Shown here piece by piece: positions 7,064 to 12,560 of a stretch of 12,560 nt of DNA (position 1 is the first letter of the stretch; the number at the start of each line of letters is the position of its first letter). Source of the DNA: Bacillota bacterium. Its GTDB lineage: Bacteria > Bacillota > Clostridia > Acetivibrionales > DSM-2933. The notes beneath the pieces are model-generated. The model ran no database searches, was not told the origin of the DNA, and worked only from the letters and a program-made list of their open reading frames with translations. The DNA lies in the NCBI GenBank assembly GCA_030705945.1, contig JAUZPS010000078.1, positions 1 through 12,560 on the forward strand, given 5' to 3'. Position numbers and translations under genes: made by a program.

Positions 7064-9196
7064 ATGTCAGATAAGGATATTGAAAAATCATATGAACGAA
7101 GCGCGGGTACCATGCGTGGAGATCAAACCACTTTCGGAACAAAACTTACAAATGAAAATTCAAATGACCCAAATACTCACTCAGACATCCATAACCGCAT
7201 CAAGGTTGATTACAATGAAATAGTGAAATCTCCATCAATGGAAGAAGTACACAAATGGCAAAGAGAACACATTAAGAAGGATGATCAATCAAAAGAAGGC
7301 TATCCTCTCAATGTCATCATAGACCCTGCCATGAGAGAGATGTATCAGGTAGTCCACGATTCAGGATTGACCAATGTTTTTGACCGATTCAGCCAGCAGC
7401 AACCCATTCAATGTAAATTCTGTATTGAAGGTCTGTCCTGTCAGCTATGCGCCAACGGACCTTGCCGTATCAGTGATAAAGTACCTAGAGGAACCTGCGG
7501 TGTTGATGCTCATACAATGGTATCAAGGAACTTTGTTTATCGCCATGTAACAATCGGCGTCTCCGCAAATATATTTCACTGCCATCAAGCGGCCCGCACT
7601 CTGAAAGCCGCTGGGGAACATCCAGAAAGCGGTTTGAAGATCAGAGATGCTGAAAAATTGAAAAAGTATGCAGATATGGCTGGACTTAACGCAAATCAGC
7701 CAATAGAAAAATTAGCAGTAGATTTCGCTCAGTGGGTAATGGATGATATACATTCCCCTTTCCATATTCCATCAAAATCTGTTGAAGCTTTTGCTCCTTC
7801 AATGAGAAAGGATCTGTGGAGAAAACTTGGCCTATTCCCAGGTGGCGGATACAGTGAAGTAGCATATGCTCAGACCCGCTGCATGACAAACTTCACATCC
7901 GATCCTACCGAATTCCTATTAAACAGCCTCCGACTCGGCGTCGCGAATGAATATCAGGGACTGTTCCTGTTAGATATAATTCAGGAAATACTCATGGGCA
8001 CACAGGAAATCGCCCATAAACAGCAAAACATGGGGCTTTTGAAAGAAAACATGATCAACGTTGTCACCAATGGGCATATGCCCCTATTAGCTCATGTAGC
8101 TATTGACATGGCATCTTCCGACGAATGGCAGCAAAAAGCAAAGTCGGCGGGCGCTGAGGGCATCCAGATACTTGGCCACGTATGCGAAGGACAACAATTA
8201 ATAAATTATGAAGGCGCGCATAACCAAAAAGCTTACGGAGGACAGGAGGGCGAGTGGTTATCCCAGGAATACCTATTAGCAACAGGGGCAGTAGATCTGT
8301 TCATGTTTGATTATAACTGTACTGTGCCCACCATGCCTCTTTTCGCTAAACGCTTTGGAACAAAATTACTTAGCGCTCATCCCGTAATACAGCTTCAGGG
8401 CACCGATACTTTGGACTTCGTTCCTGAGAAAATGAATGAACAGGCTTCAAAAGCATTGAACATAGCAATTGACGCATTTAAACAACGTAAATCAGAAAAC
8501 AGGAAAATCTACATTCCACCTCACAAATCAGATTGTATGGTCGGATTCAGCACAGAGTCTGTAAAAAAAGCTCTCGGCGGAAGCTTTGGTCCATTGATTG
8601 AACAGATTGCCAACGGAAACATCAGAGGAATAGCAACCATAGTCGGGTGCACTACTGCAAGGTATGGCCAGGGTGGTAGCAATGTATTCAAGATCACTAA
8701 AGGTTTAATTGAAAATAATATCCTTGTTCTATCAGGCGGCTGCACATCAGCAGTTATGGAATACACAGGCCTTACAAACCCTCAAGCCGCTGATGAATGC
8801 GGCGAAGGACTTAAGGCGGTTTGCAAACAACTTGGCATCCCTCCTGTGCTTTCATACGGCGCTTGCGTGGACATAGGAAAGATGACTCATACAGCAAAAG
8901 AACTGGCAGACGCGCTTAATGTAGACACAAATATGCTACCGCTTGTAATAGGAGCTCCTGAATACCTTGAACAGAAAGCAGTTGCAGACGCCTGTACAGC
9001 CGTGGCTCTTGGCTGGCTTGTGCATATAGCCCCTGTTCCATCCATCACAGGAAGCGATGTAGTTGTGAAAACTCTGACTGAAACCACGGAAACTCTAGGT
9101 TTAGGTAAAGTTGTAGTCGAACTTGACGCAGAGAAAACCATTAAGATATATGTTGACCATATTGAAAAGAAACGCAAGGAATTAGGCTTAAAGTAA
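7064..9196 (+). CDS. cooS: Ni-containing carbon monoxide dehydrogenase, catalytic subunit
   Basis: Interconverts CO and CO2 at a NiFeS centre; expected to be a cytoplasmic homodimer passing electrons to ferredoxin. All expected C-cluster ligands are present: His338 (GHMP), Cys374 (GHVCEG), Cys419, Cys529 (VGC), Cys560 (SGGC) and Cys601 (GACVD), with Lys638 where the catalytic lysine lies. B-cluster cysteines are 126, 129, 134 and 145. The D-cluster pair is Cys117-X2-Cys120; Ser125 occupies the place of the second Cys of a CX7C enzyme. This matches the [2Fe-2S] D-cluster type known from Desulfovibrio vulgaris. At 710 aa it is about 80 residues longer at the N-terminus than typical CooS, and that polar extension (1-80) contains no cysteine. 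The His-rich proton-path helix looks reduced (FHCH, 171-174). The ATG follows a perfect AGGAGG (7051-7056) by 7 bases. No cooC, cooF, acs or hydrogenase genes adjoin it. It could work in energy metabolism, carbon fixation or CO detoxification; the context does not say which. Confidence 0.96.
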   Translation: MSDKDIEKSYERSAGTMRGDQTTFGTKLTNENSNDPNTHSDIHNRIKVDYNEIVKSPSMEEVHKWQREHIKKDDQSKEGYPLNVIIDPAMREMYQVVHDSGLTNVFDRFSQQQPIQCKFCIEGLSCQLCANGPCRISDKVPRGTCGVDAHTMVSRNFVYRHVTIGVSANIFHCHQAARTLKAAGEHPESGLKIRDAEKLKKYADMAGLNANQPIEKLAVDFAQWVMDDIHSPFHIPSKSVEAFAPSMRKDLWRKLGLFPGGGYSEVAYAQTRCMTNFTSDPTEFLLNSLRLGVANEYQGLFLLDIIQEILMGTQEIAHKQQNMGLLKENMINVVTNGHMPLLAHVAIDMASSDEWQQKAKSAGAEGIQILGHVCEGQQLINYEGAHNQKAYGGQEGEWLSQEYLLATGAVDLFMFDYNCTVPTMPLFAKRFGTKLLSAHPVIQLQGTDTLDFVPEKMNEQASKALNIAIDAFKQRKSENRKIYIPPHKSDCMVGFSTESVKKALGGSFGPLIEQIANGNIRGIATIVGCTTARYGQGGSNVFKITKGLIENNILVLSGGCTSAVMEYTGLTNPQAADECGEGLKAVCKQLGIPPVLSYGACVDIGKMTHTAKELADALNVDTNMLPLVIGAPEYLEQKAVADACTAVALGWLVHIAPVPSITGSDVVVKTLTETTETLGLGKVVVELDAEKTIKIYVDHIEKKRKELGLK

Positions 9197-9231
9197 TTAT
9201 GTTCATAAAGTTTGGTGATTTCATCAATTAA

Positions 9232-9302
9232 GGGCGTTTCATAAAATTCCTTGTTCAAGTTTATATGACGAAAACCCATTATATCAAGTTTTTGAAACGC
9301 CC
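9232..9302. terminator. Inverted repeat between convergent genes (possible bidirectional terminator)
   Basis: GGGCGTTTCA (9232-9241) and TGAAACGCCC (9293-9302) are perfect 10-bp arms around a 51-base interior that pairs poorly. It lies 35 bp after cooS and 81 bp after the stop of the converging 385-aa gene. On the plus strand a T-run follows at 9313-9319. A long loop and a delayed T-run are unusual for an intrinsic terminator, so this may be another small palindromic element. Confidence 0.45.
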
Positions 9303-9312
9303 AGTTGCTAAG

Positions 9313-9329
9313 TTTTTTTGATACTACCT
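9313..9329 (-). repeat. Right member of a 17-bp inverted repeat flanking cooS
   Basis: Read on the minus strand this is AGGTAGTATCAAAAAAA, matching 6994-7010 at 16 of 17 bases. Together the two bracket 2.3 kb containing only cooS. No target-site duplication is evident at the outer edges. Confidence 0.55.
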
Positions 9330-9383
9330 AATTATTTAATATTTATAATTGAGACTATTAGAAAAGTTATAGAAATTGATAAA

Positions 9384-10541
9384 TTAATATGGAATCGCTT
9401 CGCCTGTATATACTGCTTCAAAATTTCCAGCATTTACTTTATTGAGTGAGCTTAATATTTCATCATTCCATCTGGAGTCAGGGCACCCAGAAATATACAT
9501 GTCACTTCCAACGTCAGCAACAACCATTCCATACTTTTTTAAAGCCCGCAAAATTACCTGTACACGCGCGTCAAATTTCGAAATATCGAATCCGGCCTTT
9601 AATCTGAGTCTAAGACCCATCGGAGGATAGTTTTCATCCTTATACCCGCCTCCAGAATGGCTTGCAGGCAAAATATAGCTCTTTTGAATTTTATTTAATG
9701 TTACTCTTAAGGCATGATTTATCTCTCCGTTTTTATATACCTCTTCCCATTTAACCAGACCAGGAAAAATAGCAAGGCCTGCCGCATCAGCGCTTGTCCA
9801 ACCCTTTGGCCTAGTCTCATTCTTATTCAAATTCCATATAGCGCCGCTTCCAGCCTGCCAACTTCCATCACTTTTCTGAACCGCGTTATATAATTCATAC
9901 AAGATATTGGACCCTTTTCTAAGTATCAGCAAGTGTCTATCGCTGCCGCTTTCTATCAATGGATTGGCAGGTATGGGATATGGGCCGGGATCACTTTCAT
10001 CCTCGTACTCGAACTTGACTTTAGACATTGACTGATTGTCTGACACAACATTATAAGGTATTCCAATTGGCTTGCCTTCCCATATCGTTCCAAAATCCGG
10101 GTGAATGGATTTGCTTTTTCCAATACTGTTTATATACTGTTCTGACTTTGGATGTATTGGCAGATTGTCAATTGGAGTATTCCAGAAATTATCCTCCGGG
10201 AATATTTTGCAGCCTTCTATTTGAGGCGAGCTGTAAGTATCAGTTTCATCTTTGGGAACACCTCCAATATATACACTTTTTGTACCAGCATTCCATTCCA
10301 CCTCTTTTGATAATGCCCCAGCAACTGCCCTGATTGGTAAATATGTGGTTCCATCACTTATAAAAGGTTCGACTGTCTTACCATTAACATCCTTAGGAGT
10401 GATAATTTTACCATCAACATAGATTTTAATGTTTTCAAAAAATGCGCTTATATTCTTTTCCACAACTTGTCCATAAACAACAGCGCTTATGATTAGAGCC
10501 GACAAAAATCCTAAAACAAATCCTTTAATAAGGTTTTTCAA
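9384..10541 (-). CDS. Exported protein: copper-amine-oxidase-type stalk domain plus conserved secreted domain of unknown function
   Basis: A 385-aa exported protein. Residues 5-24 are a hydrophobic signal peptide or anchor. Residues 37-95 are a stalk domain of the copper amine oxidase N-terminal type (KIYVDGKIITP, then DGTTYLPIRAVAGALS and VEWNAGTKSVYIGG). These are common on clostridial surface proteins and are not catalytic. From about 108 to the end is a domain I recognise as a recurring secreted family of unknown function. Its landmarks are FPEDNFWN (114-121), ESDPGPYPIP (182-191), DRHLLIL (201-207), RPKGWTSADAAGLAIFPGLV (244-263), PASHSGGG, PPMGLRLRLK, and KYGMVVADVGSDMYISGCPD near the end. 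The conserved His, Asp and Glu residues would suit an enzyme or ligand binder, but I assign no activity. The start is TTG at 10541 after GAGGAG; no better ATG exists. The gene lies 150 bp downstream of the coiled-coil gene on the same strand, with hairpin copy B between them. Confidence 0.88.
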   Translation of the reverse strand: MKNLIKGFVLGFLSALIISAVVYGQVVEKNISAFFENIKIYVDGKIITPKDVNGKTVEPFISDGTTYLPIRAVAGALSKEVEWNAGTKSVYIGGVPKDETDTYSSPQIEGCKIFPEDNFWNTPIDNLPIHPKSEQYINSIGKSKSIHPDFGTIWEGKPIGIPYNVVSDNQSMSKVKFEYEDESDPGPYPIPANPLIESGSDRHLLILRKGSNILYELYNAVQKSDGSWQAGSGAIWNLNKNETRPKGWTSADAAGLAIFPGLVKWEEVYKNGEINHALRVTLNKIQKSYILPASHSGGGYKDENYPPMGLRLRLKAGFDISKFDARVQVILRALKKYGMVVADVGSDMYISGCPDSRWNDEILSSLNKVNAGNFEAVYTGEAIPY

Positions 10542-10550
10542 AATAAAGCA

Positions 10551-10556
10551 CTCCTC
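10551..10556 (-). promoter_or_regulatory. Ribosome binding site for a TTG start
   Basis: GAGGAG on the minus strand ends 9 bases before TTG 10541. It supports the non-ATG start, which also places the hydrophobic signal sequence right at the N-terminus. Confidence 0.8.
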
Positions 10557-10568
10557 AAACTAACATGT

Positions 10569-10675
10569 TCTATATAAAAAGCACTATTAATCTTACATTT
10601 GACGGAGCAAAATAACGAACGCTTTAACGTTATTTTGCGATAGGCAAATGTAAAAGATTAATTGCTTTTTATCTA
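10569..10675 (-). repeat. 107-bp hairpin element, copy B (MITE-like)
   Basis: This is the exact reverse complement of copy A at 311-417. The identity stops at the same points on both sides: the neighbouring bases at 310 and 418 do not match their counterparts here. Copy B occupies most of the gap between the coiled-coil gene and the 385-aa gene, ending 12 bases before the latter's ribosome binding site. It therefore lies in the 5' leader of that gene, or its TATATA-containing end supplies the promoter. Confidence 0.9.
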
Positions 10676-10704
10676 AATATATTAAAGTCAATTAATCTTT
10701 TACA
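10649..10704. repeat. 16-bp inverted repeat joining copy B to the end of the coiled-coil gene
   Basis: TGTAAAAGATTAATTG (10649-10664, inside copy B) and CAATTAATCTTTTACA (10689-10704) are perfect reverse complements around a 24-base spacer. The second arm includes the last codons and stop codon of the coiled-coil gene. In that gene's mRNA the two arms would form a stem competing with the hairpin internal to copy B. Confidence 0.75.
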
Positions 10705-11024
10705 CTTTTCTGGCGCTTTGATATTTCTCTTAACTCATTATATAACTTTGTGTCTATTTCATTAAGCTTATTAAATATCGTAAATACATCTTTAAGTTTA
10801 TCGCTAATTTCAATTTCTCTATTTTTGCAATCTTTTAAATGTTGTATAATTTCATCCCGCTTCTCATTACAATCACTGTCATTGTTTATTTTAATTTCAT
10901 TTTCGGCTGTTATCAAGCCGCTTATTACTTCTGAAATAAGGTTATCCAAAGATTTTTGTATATGTTCCAACTTGGAAGTAATATCTTCCAATATAATATT
11001 TTTCTTTAAAGTTAGATCTTGCAT
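10692..11024 (-). CDS. Small coiled-coil protein, function unknown
   Basis: A 110-aa protein with no signal peptide or membrane segment, so probably cytoplasmic. It is rich in Lys, Glu, Ile, Asn and Leu, with heptad-like spacing of Ile and Leu through most of its length (LEHIQKSLDNLISEVISGL and KLNEIDTKLYNELREI). This suggests a long helical or coiled-coil dimer. I recognise no family. The frame extends to an ATG at 11057, but ATG 11024 is chosen because GGAGG (11032-11036) lies 7 bases before it, whereas the upstream ATG has no such site. It diverges from hscC across about 360 bp. The stop codon lies within a 16-bp inverted repeat shared with hairpin copy B. Confidence 0.7.
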   Translation of the reverse strand: MQDLTLKKNIILEDITSKLEHIQKSLDNLISEVISGLITAENEIKINNDSDCNEKRDEIIQHLKDCKNREIEISDKLKDVFTIFNKLNEIDTKLYNELREISKRQKSVKD

Positions 11025-11031
11025 TTTTTGC

Positions 11032-11036
11032 CCTCC
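11032..11036 (-). promoter_or_regulatory. Ribosome binding site fixing the ATG 11024 start
   Basis: GGAGG on the minus strand lies 7 bases before ATG 11024. It is internal to the longer reading frame that begins at 11057, so it argues for the shorter 110-aa product. Confidence 0.75.
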
Positions 11037-11055
11037 GAGTAATGATTGTCCTGCC

Positions 11056-11061
11056 ATTATA
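11056..11061 (-). promoter_or_regulatory. Possible -10 box for the coiled-coil gene
   Basis: A perfect TATAAT on the minus strand would place the transcript start near 11049, giving a leader of about 25 bases that still contains the GGAGG site. It overlaps the upstream ATG at 11057, which that transcript would exclude. No good -35 box is seen at the right distance. Confidence 0.35.
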
Positions 11062-11262
11062 TTAAAAATTCAAGATTTTAATTTTTCTCTAATATTCAAA
11101 AACCAGTAAAACCGTACGTTACTTTGTTCTTATAAATGTAAATTGATAATTATAATACTCTATTTAATCATAAACATTAGTATATTATATTTTTATGAAT
11201 TGTGAAACAAAAATCATGATGTTTATCTATTTGTTAATTTACATCGAAATTGGTAAAAAATA

Positions 11263-11292
11263 TTGACTTGGAAAAAGAGAAAGCTTTATAGT
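11263..11292 (+). promoter_or_regulatory. Sigma-A type promoter of hscC
   Basis: TTGACT (11263-11268) and TATAGT (11287-11292) each match 5 of 6 consensus bases and are 18 bases apart. Transcription would start near 11299, leaving a leader of about 85 bases. A perfect TATAAT at 11294-11299 is too far from the -35 box to be its partner. Confidence 0.65.
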
Positions 11293-11383
11293 ATATAATA
11301 TATATTAAAACTTCCGAGTAATAAAATAGTATATTTTGTCTTTTATCCAGTTCTATAAAATGTAATAAAAGAGGTGTATAACA

Positions 11384-12560
11384 ATGCCAACAATTGGTAT
11401 AGACTTGGGCACTACAAATAGTCTGGTCGCGTACTGGACAGATGACGGTCCCAAAATAATTCCCAATGTACTCGGTTCAAATCTAACCCCTTCAGTAGTA
11501 AGTGTGGATGAGAATGGCGAAATTTATGTAGGCCAGATAGCAAAAGAGCGAAAAATCACCCATCCTCAGCTTACCGCTTCATCTTTCAAACGTTTTATGG
11601 GCACAGAGAAAGTATTTCAGTTAGGCAGATACTCATTTTCACCCGAAGACCTCTCATCTTTTGTTATACGTTCGCTTAAAGCAGATGCTGAGGCATTTTT
11701 CGGTAGTGAAGTTGAGGAGGCTGTCATAAGCGTCCCGGCTTATTTCAACGACGCTCAGAGGAAAGCGACAAAAAGAGCCGCGGAGCTTGCCGGGCTTAAG
11801 GTTGAGCGTTTGATCAGCGAGCCTACTGCGGCTGCTATTTCATATGGTCTCCACCTTGAAAAATCTGAAACCAGCTTTCTTGTTTTCGACCTGGGCGGCG
11901 GTACTTTTGACGTATCAATTCTTGAGCTCTTTGAGGGTGTAATGCAGGTTAAATCCATAGCAGGCGATAACTTCCTCGGAGGTGAAGATTTTACCGATAT
12001 ACTAGCCTCTTATTTTATTGAACAACATGGTTTTGATATTAATTCACTTGACAATAAAGCTTTATCGGCAATAAATAAGCAAGCGGAGCTATGCAAATAT
12101 GAACTTAGCAATAATAATTCTGGGAAAATGGTATATACTGTAAACAACAGGACATTTGAAACAATTATTGACCGCTCTGATTATGAAAAGCTTGTTAATA
12201 ATTTACTAATCCGCCTTCGTCATCCTATTGAACGAGCTTTAAGGGATGCAGAACTAACGCCAAAAGACCTTGACTCAATTATATTAATCGGCGGAGCGAC
12301 AAGAATGCATGTTGTCAGATCCGTTGTCTCAAAAATGTTCGGCAGGCTGCCAAACTCAAACATAAACCCAGATGAAGCTGTTGCTTTGGGAGCAGCAATT
12401 CAGGTTGCATTAAAGGAGAGAAATGAAGCTCTGAGTGAAGTAATCCTTACTGATGTATGTCCATATTCACTGGGTGTCAATATTGCTAAAGATATGGGAA
12501 ACGGAAAGCATGAGAGCGGATACTTTTTACCAATAATCGAACGCAATACTCCTATTCCAG
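11384..12560 (+). CDS. hscC: HscC-type Hsp70 chaperone, 5' part (runs off the window)
   Basis: The first 392 residues of an Hsp70-family ATP-driven chaperone; the frame stays open to the last base. The nucleotide-binding domain is complete: phosphate-1 loop GIDLGTTNS (5-13), Lys69 in SFKR, EPTAAA (146-151), phosphate-2 loop FDLGGGTFDVS (168-178), and adenosine motif LIGGATRMHVV (301-311). The interdomain region begins near SEVILTDVCPYSLGV (351-365). It matches E. coli HscC, as I recall it, better than DnaK. Shared features are the HPxxTAxxFKRxMG pattern, the absence of the longer DnaK inserts, the VILTDxCPYSLGV junction and PIIERNT. HscC is about 556 aa, so the rest of the substrate-binding domain is missing. 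Where DnaK has the phosphorylated Thr199, this protein has Asn196 (GDNFLGGEDF), as does E. coli HscC. ATG 11384 follows GAGGTG (11371-11376) by 7 bases. A J-domain partner is often encoded nearby, but it would lie outside the window. Confidence 0.92.
   Translation, partial: MPTIGIDLGTTNSLVAYWTDDGPKIIPNVLGSNLTPSVVSVDENGEIYVGQIAKERKITHPQLTASSFKRFMGTEKVFQLGRYSFSPEDLSSFVIRSLKADAEAFFGSEVEEAVISVPAYFNDAQRKATKRAAELAGLKVERLISEPTAAAISYGLHLEKSETSFLVFDLGGGTFDVSILELFEGVMQVKSIAGDNFLGGEDFTDILASYFIEQHGFDINSLDNKALSAINKQAELCKYELSNNNSGKMVYTVNNRTFETIIDRSDYEKLVNNLLIRLRHPIERALRDAELTPKDLDSIILIGGATRMHVVRSVVSKMFGRLPNSNINPDEAVALGAAIQVALKERNEALSEVILTDVCPYSLGVNIAKDMGNGKHESGYFLPIIERNTPIP

Larger units (their letters stand above)
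11025..11383. other. AT-rich divergent region between the coiled-coil gene and hscC
   Basis: About 360 bp with no gene that I can support. It contains the ribosome binding site and a possible -10 box for the minus-strand gene, the hscC promoter (11263-11292) and about 80 bases of hscC leader. I looked for and did not find a CIRCE element of the kind that HrcA binds at many chaperone genes. Confidence 0.6.

Noticed and set aside
9197..9329. Minus-strand open stretch of about 45 codons that reads like protein and continues into the cooS tail in reverse
   Set aside because: It begins without a ribosome binding site, overlaps the palindrome and enters cooS antisense. An open frame this short is expected by chance in AT-rich DNA, and I recognise no family.
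311..10675. Composite transposon with the two hairpin elements as its ends
   Set aside because: No transposase or recombinase is encoded between or beside the copies and no target duplication is visible, so only the repeats themselves are annotated.
11025..11057. Upstream ATG start for the coiled-coil protein, adding 11 residues
   Set aside because: No ribosome binding site precedes it, while GGAGG sits at ideal distance before the internal ATG at 11024. A possible -10 box also overlaps the upstream ATG.
11058..11383. Possible CIRCE heat-shock operator or T-box/riboswitch leader ahead of hscC
   Set aside because: No TTAGCACTC/GAGTGCTAA pair and no conserved leader motif was found; only a promoter and an AT-rich leader are visible.

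Overview
The window looks like the chromosome of a low-GC, strictly anaerobic Firmicute of the Clostridia type. The DNA is AT-rich, the Shine-Dalgarno sites are strong (AGGAGG, GAGGAG) and TTG is used as a start codon. The gene content fits this too: S-layer homology (SLH) proteins, a copper-amine-oxidase-type stalk domain, a Ni-containing carbon monoxide dehydrogenase (CODH) and an HscC-type Hsp70. Genus and species cannot be named from this sequence alone.

Layout. Positions 1-188 hold the end of a tRNA cluster on the minus strand: Met(CAT), Glu(TTC), then a truncated third tRNA that is probably Val. A near-consensus promoter lies upstream at 227-256. A minus-strand cell-envelope block follows, read from 6744 down to 430. 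It holds a 999-aa S-layer-like protein with three N-terminal SLH domains, a 513-aa exported protein with three C-terminal SLH domains, and an exported S41 carboxy-terminal processing protease with PDZ and peptidoglycan-binding domains. Diverging from this block is cooS (7064-9196), the catalytic subunit of a Ni-CODH. It stands alone, with no visible ferredoxin, nickel-insertion or acetyl-CoA synthase partner. Converging on cooS is an exported 385-aa protein (10541 to 9384) that joins a stalk domain to a conserved secreted domain of unknown function. Behind it lies a 110-aa coiled-coil gene (11024 to 10692). On the plus strand from 11384 to the window end is the 5' part of hscC.

How the genes may work together. 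The two SLH proteins and the protease probably serve one surface layer: SLH domains bind secondary cell-wall polymer, and a wall-anchored protease would act on exported proteins in the same compartment. CooS is a cytoplasmic CO/CO2 redox enzyme with no obvious link to the surface genes. HscC is an ATP-dependent chaperone whose partners lie outside the window.

The least expected signal is in the intergenic DNA. A 107-bp hairpin-forming element occurs as two copies that are identical in my reading (311-417 and 10569-10675), in opposite orientation, bracketing about 10 kb. Other palindromic elements or arms lie at 1992-2045, 2055-2139, 6918-6990 and 9232-9302, so nearly every gap between genes carries one. 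A 17-bp imperfect inverted repeat also brackets cooS (6994-7010 and 9313-9329). CooS has a CX2C pair where well-studied enzymes have CX7C, which suggests the [2Fe-2S] type of D-cluster.
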